Below, in pieces: positions 28,417 through 36,598 of a DNA stretch of 52,851 nt. The stretch's first letter is position 1. Each line of letters starts with the position of its first letter. The position numbers and the translations under genes were made by a program. Origin of the DNA: Clostridia bacterium (GTDB lineage: Bacteria; Bacillota; Clostridia; DUPQ01). The stretch is from assembly GCA_016929655.1 (NCBI GenBank), contig JAFGIJ010000007.1, positions 1-52,851 on the forward strand, written 5' to 3'. The notes under the pieces were generated by a model. That model was given only the letters and a program-made list of their open reading frames with translations. It was not told where the DNA came from and ran no database searches.

Positions 28417-29804
28417 TTGAATCTCTCTACTCTGAATCTCTCCATTTCATATTTTTCATTTCTGTTGATTCCTGCTTTCCTGAGGGCGATTGATACCTGC
28501 TCTTCCACCGTATCTATTCCTTCAAGATTTGGCAGCAGCAATCCGCTTTTATAACCACTGCGAACAATAACTCCGTATTCCAACACATTCAGTTCATCCA
28601 TGGACTTGATTGGCTCCGGTTCGTGAAGCAGGTCAACACTGATTTCGAGGTCATCCAGTTCCCACTCCTCTATGGGATTAAACCTTGGGTCCCTTGTTGA
28701 TGCACTTATAGCATTGTTGATGATTTCCTTTTCAACACATGATGTTGTCGGAGATATGGTTCCTATACAACCTCTTAGACTTCCATGCTTTTTGATTGAA
28801 ACAAATACACCTTTTTTTATTTCACTGGTTTTACCGGGAGCAATTATATAACCATTTTTGACATATTCTTCGATAGTCTTTCTGGCAAGCTTCACATATT
28901 CAGATTCATTTTTCCCGGCTTCCTTTTTTATGTCAGCCATCTTCAGAATATATTCATCTATCACACTGTTTGAAGCAGGTCCTTCATCATGGATGGATGC
29001 AGTCATGTATCCAACACCAAATGGACCTTCATATGAATGAACTTCCTGGCTGGTCTTTCTGTCTTCAAACAAACCAAGCAGTATTGTGATGGACCTGTGT
29101 CCGCACTCTCCTGCGTTGTTTCGGATTTTGTCATCAATCCCAAGAAATCCTGCAAAATCTCCCTCGCCGATGGTTTTTACAACCAGTTCATCGTATACAG
29201 GACCATCAGGATTGAATTCATAAGGTCCTTCTTTCTTTAATTTATGTGATAAATCTGAACTTGCAATTACAACGGTTTTTCTTCCGGTTTCCATTATTGC
29301 TTCTCTTAGTGCCATTCCACAGCTGTATAGCTTTTCAGGTCCAATTGTTCCATAGGTAAGGTGTACCAGTTTAAAGTTGCTGTATCTTTCCTGTATAAAA
29401 AACAAGGGAACCAGTACACCATGGTCTATTTCCCTGTCCAAACTATATCGCTTTGCAGTGCTTTGATTGTTTTTCACGGCTGGAACTGAAGCGTTTTCCA
29501 GGCTTTTTAAAAAGTTTTCAGTGAGTTCCGTATCGTTTGGAAATGTAAATTTTATTTCAGAATGCCCGAATTTCTTGAAGCTTCCTGACAGAGTCTTATC
29601 CGTATTCAGGCAGACTGCGTCCCTGAAAACCGGGCCATGTGGAGTTATTACAACTATCGTTTCCGGCTCCAGCCTTTCAATTTCCCCCGTAATTGTTCTG
29701 CAGCCATCAATTGTTGCAAAAGCCCTTTTCTCCTCACCCTTCCCGATAGCGGGGAGTATAATCGGAGGATGGGGCATGATAAATCCATTTATCCTATAAT
29801 CCAT
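28413..29804 (-). CDS. Fused MEMO-like dioxygenase-fold and AMMECR1 protein
   Basis: A 463-residue fusion. Residues 1-265 form a MEMO domain, a relative of class III extradiol dioxygenases (IMPHPPIILPAIGKG, IVVITPHGPVFRD, SSDLSHKL; histidines at likely metal-site positions). Residues about 295-463 form an AMMECR1 domain (GVFVSIKKHGSLRGCIGT, then SASTRDPRF, LEISVDLL). The two parts are separate proteins in animals but fused or neighbouring in bacteria with the radical SAM partner. The start ATG 29804 follows AGGAGGG and comes directly after an intrinsic terminator. Confidence 0.92.
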   Translation of the reverse strand: MDYRINGFIMPHPPIILPAIGKGEEKRAFATIDGCRTITGEIERLEPETIVVITPHGPVFRDAVCLNTDKTLSGSFKKFGHSEIKFTFPNDTELTENFLKSLENASVPAVKNNQSTAKRYSLDREIDHGVLVPLFFIQERYSNFKLVHLTYGTIGPEKLYSCGMALREAIMETGRKTVVIASSDLSHKLKKEGPYEFNPDGPVYDELVVKTIGEGDFAGFLGIDDKIRNNAGECGHRSITILLGLFEDRKTSQEVHSYEGPFGVGYMTASIHDEGPASNSVIDEYILKMADIKKEAGKNESEYVKLARKTIEEYVKNGYIIAPGKTSEIKKGVFVSIKKHGSLRGCIGTISPTTSCVEKEIINNAISASTRDPRFNPIEEWELDDLEISVDLLHEPEPIKSMDELNVLEYGVIVRSGYKSGLLLPNLEGIDTVEEQVSIALRKAGINRNEKYEMERFRVERFK

Positions 29805-29814
29805 AAAACCCTCC

Positions 29815-29840
29815 TGACAAAAAAAGCCCCTAAGGGCCTT
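29815..29840 (-). terminator. Intrinsic terminator after the Gfo/Idh gene
   Basis: The minus-strand RNA gives AAAGGCCC-TTA-GGGGCTTT (one G-G mismatch) followed by a run of seven U. It ends only about 10 bases before the start codon of the MEMO/AMMECR1 gene. Confidence 0.75.
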
Positions 29841-29841
29841 T

Positions 29842-30735
29842 CTAATATTTCATAAGCTTTTCTGTTTTCCCGCTCTTCATTGCCTTCACAGTGGCATCCA
29901 GCAGATTCATTATCTCAAGGGTGTCTTCAAAACCAACCGGAGCCGGCCCTCCATTGAAGAATTTTACAATTCTCTCAAGCAAACCTTTGTACGCGTAGGT
30001 CATGTCAGCAATGAACACCTGTTTATCTTCATTGCTTCGCACGGATCCACCATATACGAAAGCGCCTTCAGCAAGTTCAACAACGCCTCGTCTACCGTCC
30101 TTATACCTTATTACTGCAACCACTCCCTTGTCGTCATTTACTACTGATACCTCTTCAGCACCGCATCCCATCATTCTCTGCAGCATTTCGAATGCATGTA
30201 CTCCGTACCATATTACCGATTCTCCTGCAGCTGCAATCCCAAGTGGACCAAAAACGCTTGCACACTGTATATTTTCAACAGAATCAACTGCTTCCTCCAT
30301 GTTCTGAATAAATCTAAGAGATGACGCAGAAAACATTCTAGCATTATATTTTTCGGCTATTTTCTTTATTTCCAGTCCGTTTTCCATTGTATCTGCAAGT
30401 GGTTTGTCAAGAAACATAGGAAGACCGAGTTTTGCAGCTCTTTCAAAGTATTCAACATGAAGTGTTGGATCATTGACTTCGAGCAACAGAGCTTCTGCGC
30501 CTTCAACAGTTTTATCAAAATCCTCGTAAACTTTTACTCCCCATTTCTCAAGCTGAGCCGTTCTTTCATCCAGGCCCTTCTTGTCCTGGAACGGAGTTTC
30601 AAATCTCATGCAGCTTATTATTTCAAGGCCGTCCACCTTCTGGCTGCTTTCACACTCCGGAGCCTGTGCTCTCATTGTAAATTGAATTGAATGACTGGTA
30701 TCAAGACCGATAATTGCTGTTTTGATTTTTTTCAT
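29842..30735 (-). CDS. Gfo/Idh/MocA-family oxidoreductase
   Basis: A 297-residue NAD(P)-dependent dehydrogenase. The N-terminal Rossmann fold starts IKTAIIGLDTSHS rather than the usual GxGxxG, the beta-5 segment reads GLPMFLDKPLADT with the conserved lysine (about 132), and FSASSLRFIQ follows. Substrates in this family are usually sugars, inositols or related polyols. The altered first glycine motif (GLDTSH) is seen in a subgroup of Gfo/Idh proteins and may change cofactor grip. ATG 30735 follows GGGGAGGAAAAAC. It stands alone, divergent from prsW, with its own promoter and operator. Confidence 0.85.
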   Translation of the reverse strand: MKKIKTAIIGLDTSHSIQFTMRAQAPECESSQKVDGLEIISCMRFETPFQDKKGLDERTAQLEKWGVKVYEDFDKTVEGAEALLLEVNDPTLHVEYFERAAKLGLPMFLDKPLADTMENGLEIKKIAEKYNARMFSASSLRFIQNMEEAVDSVENIQCASVFGPLGIAAAGESVIWYGVHAFEMLQRMMGCGAEEVSVVNDDKGVVAVIRYKDGRRGVVELAEGAFVYGGSVRSNEDKQVFIADMTYAYKGLLERIVKFFNGGPAPVGFEDTLEIMNLLDATVKAMKSGKTEKLMKY

Positions 30736-30762
30736 TGTTTTTCCTCCCCATCAGATGAAATT

Positions 30763-30791
30763 AGTTTACCACCGGTAAATATGTCTTTCAA
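30763..30791 (-). promoter_or_regulatory. Promoter of the Gfo/Idh gene
   Basis: On the minus strand TTGAAA (30791-30786), 17 bases, TAAACT (30768-30763), with a start near 30756 and a leader of about 21 bases. Confidence 0.65.
30765..30779. promoter_or_regulatory. Operator-like dyad over the Gfo/Idh promoter
   Basis: The perfect dyad TTTACC-ACC-GGTAAA covers the -10 element and adjoining spacer of the Gfo/Idh promoter, a classic repressor position. No regulator gene is adjacent. Confidence 0.6.
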
Positions 30792-30807
30792 TAGAAGACG
30801 TTCTATT
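30790..30807. promoter_or_regulatory. Second dyad between Gfo/Idh and prsW
   Basis: AATAGAA-GACG-TTCTATT, seven-base arms, begins at the -35 of the Gfo/Idh promoter and lies just upstream of a TATACT (30814-30819) that could serve prsW. It could be a second operator or an activator site. Confidence 0.45.
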
Positions 30808-30837
30808 TTGTAGTATACTTCTATATGAAAGGTAAAT

Positions 30838-31527
30838 ATGCACATGACACTAACCATTATTTCCCTGGCCTTGATACCTGTTGCCGTCCTCGTTGTTCTG
30901 CTTGTTTTTGCAGACAGGCACAACAAAGAACCCGCAAAACTACTGGCCAAAGTGTTTATTTTTGGTATTCTTGCATCCATTCCTGTTCTCATAATCCAGG
31001 TCATCTTGAATACTTTCAGTGCTGCAACCGGTATTTGGGCAATTATATTCCAGGCATTCATTGTTGCAGGTCTGACAGAAGAATACATGAAAAGAATGGT
31101 TGTACTCAAAATTGCATTCCGTAATCCGGCTTTTGATGAAAGACTGGACGGGATAATATACTGCGCATTTGCAGCCCTTGGATTTGCAGCAATTGAAAAT
31201 GTTCTTTACCTGATAAGCTATTATCCGACTCAACCTTCAGTTGCAATCTACAGGGCTGTATTATCAGTTCCTGCACATATGTTGTTTGGTATAACAATGG
31301 GTTATTACCTTTCACTTTCAAAATATTGCAGCAATCCTGTTCTAAGCAGAAAGTATTTCCAGCGATCACTTATTTATCCGGTGCTGTTGCATGGAACTTT
31401 TAATTTTTTGCTAAGTATAAACATCCCGCTTCTTCTGGTCTTTGTACCCTTTATCATATTCATGTGGATATATAATTTAAAGAAACTGAATAAATTTTAC
31501 AAAGAATCAAAGAACATGATTCAATAG
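30838..31527 (+). CDS. PrsW-family intramembrane metalloprotease
   Basis: A 229-residue membrane protein with about seven or eight membrane segments. The PrsW motifs are all present: GLTEEYMKR (about 80-88), AAIENVLYL (about 117-125), PAHMLFGITMG (about 143-153) and LLHGTFNFLL (about 182-191). In B. subtilis PrsW makes the first cut in an anti-sigma factor; the target here is unknown and no sigma/anti-sigma pair is adjacent. ATG 30838 follows AAAGGTAAAT. Its 3' end overlaps the convergent UroD-like gene by 7 bases. Confidence 0.9.
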   Translation: MHMTLTIISLALIPVAVLVVLLVFADRHNKEPAKLLAKVFIFGILASIPVLIIQVILNTFSAATGIWAIIFQAFIVAGLTEEYMKRMVVLKIAFRNPAFDERLDGIIYCAFAALGFAAIENVLYLISYYPTQPSVAIYRAVLSVPAHMLFGITMGYYLSLSKYCSNPVLSRKYFQRSLIYPVLLHGTFNFLLSINIPLLLVFVPFIIFMWIYNLKKLNKFYKESKNMIQ

Positions 31528-32543
31528 GCTGCTGCAATCATAGCCATATAGTTTTCAAATGGCACATATTCCGGTATGCTGTTTCCTGAACCCAGAGCAT
31601 AACCCCTTTCAGCTGACATAACCATTTCCATGCTTCGTTTATAAACCTCATCAGGTGTTGCCCTGCAAACAAAATCAAGGTCTATTCCACCCAGAATCGA
31701 AATACGGTCTTTGTATAGTGGATAAAATTTTTCAACGGGCATTATATTGTCTTCATAGGAATGCTTTGCATCATAACCCACACTGATTATATCATCCATC
31801 AAATGTTCCAGATTACCGCAGGAATGAAGGATGGCAGGTTTTCCTGCTTCGTGAATTGCCTCAACTATTTTCCTGTGCCAGGGAATAACGAATTTCTTCA
31901 TATCTTCAAGTGACATCATGGGTTGTGTATTGAATCCCCAGTCATCATTGGAGATTATCGCAACAACATCATCCCGTGGAGAGACGATTTTATAATAATC
32001 CACCAATATGGAACCCACTTTTTCAAAAATGTCGTGCACGAGGGTTTCATTATCATAAATGGCATAGCAAAGGTTGTCATATCCCATAAGAGAAATAACG
32101 TTTTCCAGTACACCACCGGGTCCATATGGTATTATTTTCATTCCTTTGGGAAGCCTTTTCCCTATATAATCAAGCCTGCTGTAATCAAAATCACCGGCGT
32201 TAGGCCAGATGAACCTGTCAAACGAAACTCTATCTTTTATTGCGACTGCGTCGTTGAGGGATTTTGTCTTTATGCTATGGGGGTCATTCATATTGAATAC
32301 AAGGTCACATGCAAGGATAGTAATGTAGTCATAACCGGCAGTCTCATACGCCCGGGTTCTTTCCATGTAATACTCATTGACATTATTGAAGACAAGCCGG
32401 TCCTTTTTAAGCAAAAATGCATATAGTGGGTCATTGAGGAAGAATTCAAACAGAGTTGGCCTTGAAGGTGCCTCGCCTGATAGAACTTTCAGAAAGTTCC
32501 TGTAATCCGGTTCCCTCGATTTTTCCCTGATATCATATTTCAT
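31521..32543 (-). CDS. Uroporphyrinogen decarboxylase-family protein (probable corrinoid methyltransferase)
   Basis: A 340-residue TIM-barrel protein of the UroD/MtaA/CmuA group. The zinc-site type sequence HSCGNLEHLMDDII (about 240-253) resembles the methyltransferase branch (HxCG) and not the heme enzyme, and NDDWGFNTQPMMS and ILGGIDLD also fit. Members move methyl groups to or from corrinoid proteins. No corrinoid protein gene is nearby. ATG 32543 has TAGGAAATT directly after an intrinsic terminator. It is only distantly related to the second UroD-like gene at 46143-47291. Confidence 0.85.
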   Translation of the reverse strand: MKYDIREKSREPDYRNFLKVLSGEAPSRPTLFEFFLNDPLYAFLLKKDRLVFNNVNEYYMERTRAYETAGYDYITILACDLVFNMNDPHSIKTKSLNDAVAIKDRVSFDRFIWPNAGDFDYSRLDYIGKRLPKGMKIIPYGPGGVLENVISLMGYDNLCYAIYDNETLVHDIFEKVGSILVDYYKIVSPRDDVVAIISNDDWGFNTQPMMSLEDMKKFVIPWHRKIVEAIHEAGKPAILHSCGNLEHLMDDIISVGYDAKHSYEDNIMPVEKFYPLYKDRISILGGIDLDFVCRATPDEVYKRSMEMVMSAERGYALGSGNSIPEYVPFENYMAMIAAAY

Positions 32544-32550
32544 AATTTCC

Positions 32551-32587
32551 TAAAAAAAAAGAGCTTTCACAATGAAAGCCCTTTTTA
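32551..32587 (-). terminator. Intrinsic terminator ending at the UroD-like gene
   Basis: Minus-strand RNA GCTTTCA-TTG-TGAAAGC (32579-32563) followed by UC and nine U. It ends the small upstream gene but its U run is immediately followed by the ribosome binding site and ATG of the UroD-like gene, so it may act as an attenuator. The plus strand also has a short T5 after the stem. Confidence 0.8.
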
Positions 32588-32595
32588 GTCAACTA

Positions 32596-32928
32596 TTAGA
32601 ATATCTTTGAGATAAACTTCACGATTTCATTGTCACATGCATTTTCTATAAAGTTTTCATCTTCTGTGTCATATGCAAACAAAAGAAGTGTGAAACCAAG
32701 GGTAATAAGCCCTTCCCAGTAATGAGAACAGTCTTTCTTTGATAACTTCGTCTTTTTGATGAATTTCTTCAAGCCGTCGAGATCAGAACATGATGCAATA
32801 ACACCATCAAAGATGGCCTTATATGCTGAAACCTCTTTGGGCATCAGTTTATTGCCTTCAGTTATAATCTTGGCTGAGTTTTCAAAATCTTTGACTGCTA
32901 TAACATATTTATTATTTTTCTTTGCCAT
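32596..32928 (-). CDS. Small soluble protein of unknown function
   Basis: A 110-residue protein (MAKKNNKYVIAVKDFEN start) with GGGGGATTTCC six bases before ATG 32928. It is helical and lysine-rich, with a more hydrophobic segment LITLGFTLLLFAYD near residue 80 that is too polar on both sides to be a clear membrane anchor. No family was recognised. An extended -10 (TGTTATAAT, around 32962-32970) lies upstream on the minus strand. It stands alone between nrdJ and the terminator. Confidence 0.7.
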   Translation of the reverse strand: MAKKNNKYVIAVKDFENSAKIITEGNKLMPKEVSAYKAIFDGVIASCSDLDGLKKFIKKTKLSKKDCSHYWEGLITLGFTLLLFAYDTEDENFIENACDNEIVKFISKIF

Positions 32929-33062
32929 TGGAAATCCCCCAATCAAGTTGTTTTATTCTATAACATTATAACATACTGTATATTACTTTCCATATCTATT
33001 TATCTAAAATTTCACTGACCTTTTTGTGAAAAGTATACATACAAACATCCATGGACCTGATT

Positions 33063-35288
33063 TTAGCCGCACTTTGAATAACCACAATTCCTGCAAATCA
33101 CACAACCACCCTCGTGCTCAACGGAATGTCCGCATTCAGGACATAGAACCATGTTTCCACCAACAGTCATGGTTGATTCAATTTCAGGATTTCCCTCAAT
33201 TACTTCCTCCGGCAATTCACGATGATTCATCTGATCTACCTTTTCTATGAGACGGCCTATTGCATCCGGACATGAGAGAACCTTCAGATCTTTCTGCCTT
33301 ATTGTAGACGGACACCTGATTCCCTTGAGCTGCTCAACAATTGCCTTTGTATCAACACCTGACCTAAGTGCTATTGAAACAAGCCTGCTTGTTGCTTCTG
33401 ACTGTGAAGGGCATCCCCCGTTCCTGCCGGTATTTGTAAACACCTCACATATTTTCCCGTTTTCATCATAATTGACGGTTATATAAAGATTTCCACATCC
33501 TATTTTGACTTTCTGTGTAAATCCTGTTGTAACCTCAGGTCTTTCTCTTGGTTTGAGCTTTTCTCCTGTTAAAAGGGCTCTGTTAACACCACCTATGTTC
33601 AGTACCTGGTAATCCCTGCTGCCGTCCCGGTAAAGAGTCACTCCCTTGCATCCAAGGGAATATGCCTTCAGGAATACCTCACTCACATCTTCCTTTGTTG
33701 CTTCTTTTCTAAGATTTACCGTCTTGGAAACGGCATTGTCTGTGTATTCCTGGAAAACTGCCTGCATTTTAATATGCCATTCAGGGCTTATGTCATGTGC
33801 TGTTACAAATATCCTTTTGGTTTCCTCATCAATTTCATCAATGCCTGCAATGGTTCCAGAAAGTGCAATTTCCTTCATAAGTTCCTGTGAATATGCATTA
33901 TTATCCACAAGATGCTTTTCAAAGATGGCGTTTCCTTCAACCATCTCTTCATCATCCATTATATTTCTGATATATGAAAGGCCAAAAACCGGTTCGACTC
34001 CACTTGAAACTCCTGCTATTATACTCAATGTTCCGGTGGGTGCAATTGTTGTTGTGGTCGCATTTCTTATGAGAATATCCCTGTCCTTGAATATACTCAT
34101 ATCATAATAAGGGAAAACACCTTTGATTTGTGCCAGGTTCATGGATGCTTTCTTGGATTCCCCATCAAGAAATTTCATAAGACTTCTTCCAAGTTCCAGT
34201 GCTTCCATGGAATTATATGCAATTCCCATTTTGTATAATGCATCTGCCCAGCCCATAACCCCAAGACCTATTTTCCTTGTAGCCTTGGTTCTTTCGGTTA
34301 TCATTGGATGGGGATAAACACTGACATCTATTACATTGTCAAGAAAATGAACTGCTTTTCTGATTGTTTCCCTGAGTTTTTCATAATTGAAAGAAGTTCC
34401 CGATTCATTCATCATCTCCATAAGGTTTATCGAACCAAGATTACATGACTCATATGGGAGCAACGGCTGTTCTCCGCATGGATTGGTGCTTTCGATATCC
34501 CCAGCACCCGGAACGGTATTGGTTCTGTTTATTCGGTCAAGAAATATAATGCCAGGTTCGCCATTGTTCCATGCATTGGTGACAATCATGTCAAATATCT
34601 CTCTGGCACTCTCTTTTTTAACTACTCTTTTGCTCTTGGGATGTATCAATTCATATTCCGCATTGTTCTCAACGGCTTCCATGAAATCTTCAGTAACTCC
34701 GATACTTATATTGAAATTGGTTATTTCCTTGTTATCCTGTTTGCAGGTTATGAATTCCCTGATATCAGGGTGATCTACCCTCAGGATACCCATGTTTGCG
34801 CCTCGCCTGGTACCACCTTGTTTTACTGCTTCTGTAGCTGAGTTAAATACTTTCATGAAGCTAATCGGACCACTTGCAACACCTCCGGTTGTCCTGACTA
34901 CAGATCCGGCCGGCCTTATTTTAGAAAAGCTGAATCCTGTTCCGCCTCCGCTTTTATGAATCAATGCTGCATTTTTTATAGCTTCGAATATAGCTTCCAT
35001 AGAGTCATCAATTGGAAGAACAAAGCATGCCGAAAGCTGACCCAGTGGTCTTCCTGCATTCATCAAAGTCGGTGAATTGGGCAGGAATTCAAGGCTGCTC
35101 ATCATATGATAAAATTCTGTCTCAGTTCTTGAAACTTCTTCTTCAGTGAAATATTTCAAGTCCGCCTCAGCAACTGCATGGGCAACCCTTCTGAACATTT
35201 CTTCAGGGGTTTCGACTAAATTGCCGGCTTCATCTCTGGCAAGATATCTTTTTTCCAAAACTTTGACTGCATTTTCGGATATAGCCAT
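33063..35288 (-). CDS. nrdJ: Vitamin B12-dependent (class II) ribonucleotide reductase
   Basis: A 741-residue class II reductase that makes deoxyribonucleotides with adenosylcobalamin and needs no oxygen. It has FLPNSPTLMNAGRPLGQLSA (about 69-88), the GGGTGFSFS motif, the active-site NPCGEQPLLPYESCNLGSIN (about 288-307, with the N-C-E radical residues), and VAPTGTLS-like IAPTGTLSIIAG. The C terminus carries CPECGHSVEHEGGCVICRNC, a zinc ribbon of the thioredoxin-exchange tail. ATG 35288 follows GGAGGAATCT; ATG 35300 lies in that site and is rejected. No cobalamin riboswitch was seen upstream. Confidence 0.96.
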   Translation of the reverse strand: MAISENAVKVLEKRYLARDEAGNLVETPEEMFRRVAHAVAEADLKYFTEEEVSRTETEFYHMMSSLEFLPNSPTLMNAGRPLGQLSACFVLPIDDSMEAIFEAIKNAALIHKSGGGTGFSFSKIRPAGSVVRTTGGVASGPISFMKVFNSATEAVKQGGTRRGANMGILRVDHPDIREFITCKQDNKEITNFNISIGVTEDFMEAVENNAEYELIHPKSKRVVKKESAREIFDMIVTNAWNNGEPGIIFLDRINRTNTVPGAGDIESTNPCGEQPLLPYESCNLGSINLMEMMNESGTSFNYEKLRETIRKAVHFLDNVIDVSVYPHPMITERTKATRKIGLGVMGWADALYKMGIAYNSMEALELGRSLMKFLDGESKKASMNLAQIKGVFPYYDMSIFKDRDILIRNATTTTIAPTGTLSIIAGVSSGVEPVFGLSYIRNIMDDEEMVEGNAIFEKHLVDNNAYSQELMKEIALSGTIAGIDEIDEETKRIFVTAHDISPEWHIKMQAVFQEYTDNAVSKTVNLRKEATKEDVSEVFLKAYSLGCKGVTLYRDGSRDYQVLNIGGVNRALLTGEKLKPRERPEVTTGFTQKVKIGCGNLYITVNYDENGKICEVFTNTGRNGGCPSQSEATSRLVSIALRSGVDTKAIVEQLKGIRCPSTIRQKDLKVLSCPDAIGRLIEKVDQMNHRELPEEVIEGNPEIESTMTVGGNMVLCPECGHSVEHEGGCVICRNCGYSKCG

Positions 35289-35312
35289 AGATTCCTCCAT
35301 TTTGTATCTGTT

Positions 35313-35327
35313 ATATACCGTGTATAT
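35313..35327. promoter_or_regulatory. Dyad at the nrdJ transcription start
   Basis: ATATAC-CGT-GTATAT lies between the nrdJ -10 element and the ribosome binding site, around the expected start point. It does not match the NrdR box (ACA-CTATATATAG-TGT type) well, so the binding protein is unknown. Confidence 0.4.
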
Positions 35328-35330
35328 TAA

Positions 35331-35358
35331 ATTGTATCACTGACCGAATATATGTCAA
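35331..35358 (-). promoter_or_regulatory. Promoter of nrdJ
   Basis: On the minus strand TTGACA (35358-35353), 16 bases, TACAAT (35336-35331). The start is near 35324 and the leader about 35 bases. Confidence 0.7.
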
Positions 35359-35519
35359 TTTTATCTAATGATGTAACTTGGCAGTCTTTGCTGAATTGGT
35401 TGCACTCGAGTCCTCATATATTATTAGGGCCCATATGTCTGTTATATACTTTTTTAAGAAACAATCAGCTGTGAAACCTTCATTCACATCTATTATAGCT
35501 GGAGATTGTTTTTGATTTA

Positions 35520-35927
35520 ATGGATTATGAACGTATAATATATATTGTGAACAGAAAAAGAAACATAAATGACATCATACTGATTATTATGCTTATAGTA
35601 CTGCCACTTGCAGCTCTTTCATTGAATTTGGCATTCGGGGAAAAGCCTGGTTCTGATAGTCTGGTTGTAATCACTGTCATGGGTGAGCTATATGACAAGG
35701 TGCCACTGAATCAAGACACTGTAATTGAAATAGAAACTGAGCTTGGGATAAATCGTATTGAAATAAAGGACGGGCAGGTGTGGATGTCTTATGCTGACTG
35801 CCCTGACCAACTATGTGTAAATCACAAGGCAGTATCTCTGACCGGTGGGCAGATCGTCTGCCTTCCGAATCAGGTTGTTGTGTCAGTGGAATCATCCATC
35901 GGTAGTCTGGATTCGATATCGGAGTAA
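35520..35927 (+). CDS. NusG domain II-containing membrane-anchored protein
   Basis: A 135-residue protein with one N-terminal membrane segment (IILIIMLIVLPLAALSL, about 19-35) and an extracytoplasmic NusG-II type beta domain carrying ADCPDQLCVNHKAVS (about 91-105) and QIVCLPNQVVVSV. This family nearly always sits beside a Gx transporter gene, as here (4 bases upstream of it). Its role is unknown; redox or quinone/flavin-related functions have been suggested by context. ATG 35520 has GGAGA about 14 bases away, a rather long spacing. Confidence 0.85.
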   Translation: MDYERIIYIVNRKRNINDIILIIMLIVLPLAALSLNLAFGEKPGSDSLVVITVMGELYDKVPLNQDTVIEIETELGINRIEIKDGQVWMSYADCPDQLCVNHKAVSLTGGQIVCLPNQVVVSVESSIGSLDSISE

Positions 35928-35931
35928 ATTT

Positions 35932-36465
35932 ATGACTAAAAAAATAACAACAGCAGGTATATTTACCGCAATGGCCATCGGACTTGCATTCTTTGAGCGG
36001 CTGATTCCCATTGACTTTGGTATTCCCGGAATCAAGCTGGGTCTTGCGAATATCGTTACTGTAACCTCTTTGTTTATTCTCGGACCCCTTTATTCCATAG
36101 TTATACAAATAGCCCGTGTGATTTTATCGACATTACTTTTCGGCAGCCCGGCCGGACTGATTTACAGCCTTTCCGGCGGATTGCTGAGCGTGGCTGCCAT
36201 GGTATTGATCTTAAAAATACCCAGACCTGTTTTCAGTATTATATCCATTAGTGTTGTTGGTGCTGTATTTCATAATATCGGACAGATTCTTGCTGCATCA
36301 TTTGTAGTAATGAACCTCAACCTTGCCTTCTATCTGCCAGTTTTGATGATTACAGGTGTTATAACCGGGCTTTTTGTAGGATTTGTTTCCAAGTATCTCG
36401 TCACCGGTCTTGACCGCTCCGGAGCTTTTCGTATAACTGATGTAAATGCAAGGAAAAGATTATAA
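35932..36465 (+). CDS. Gx transporter family / heptaprenyl diphosphate synthase component I-like membrane protein
   Basis: A 177-residue membrane protein with five or six segments. It has FFERLIPIDFGIPGIKLGLANIV-type family sequence (ERLIP at 22, GIKLGLANI at 33) and a glycine-rich SLSGGLLSVAAM. It is named after a heptaprenyl synthase subunit but is more like an ECF S-component transporter. ATG 35932 follows GGAGTAAATTT. It is paired with the NusG-II gene; no polyprenyl synthase gene lies next to it. Confidence 0.87.
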   Translation: MTKKITTAGIFTAMAIGLAFFERLIPIDFGIPGIKLGLANIVTVTSLFILGPLYSIVIQIARVILSTLLFGSPAGLIYSLSGGLLSVAAMVLILKIPRPVFSIISISVVGAVFHNIGQILAASFVVMNLNLAFYLPVLMITGVITGLFVGFVSKYLVTGLDRSGAFRITDVNARKRL

Positions 36466-36478
36466 ACTGATATTTTCA

Positions 36479-36517
36479 ATTTATCGTTTAACTATTGTGT
36501 ATTTGATTTATCGTTTA
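36479..36517. repeat. Two 12-bp direct repeats before DUF4143 copy 3
   Basis: ATTTATCGTTTA occurs at 36479-36490 and again at 36506-36517, 27 bases apart. The second overlaps the candidate -35 of the downstream gene, so the pair may be operator sites. Confidence 0.55.
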
Positions 36518-36532
36518 TTTAAATGCTATAAT
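36503..36532 (+). promoter_or_regulatory. Promoter of DUF4143 copy 3
   Basis: TTGATT (36503-36508), 18 bases, TATAAT (36527-36532). The leader to ATG 36599 would be about 60 bases. Confidence 0.5.
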
Positions 36533-36598
36533 TATATTATATTTTAGTTATGCGCAATACATTAATACTATAGAGCTATATAAAGTCAGGAGAACACA

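Noticed and set aside
30732-31109. Minus-strand frame of 125 codons
   Set aside because: Opposite the clear PrsW gene and across the divergent promoter region.
35470-35488. CRP-like site TGTGA...TCACA before the NusG-II gene
   Set aside because: The arms are nine bases apart instead of six, so it does not fit a CRP/FNR-family site.
35289-35519. Cobalamin riboswitch before the B12-dependent reductase
   Set aside because: The nrdJ leader is only about 35 bases long and contains no B12-box-like sequence.
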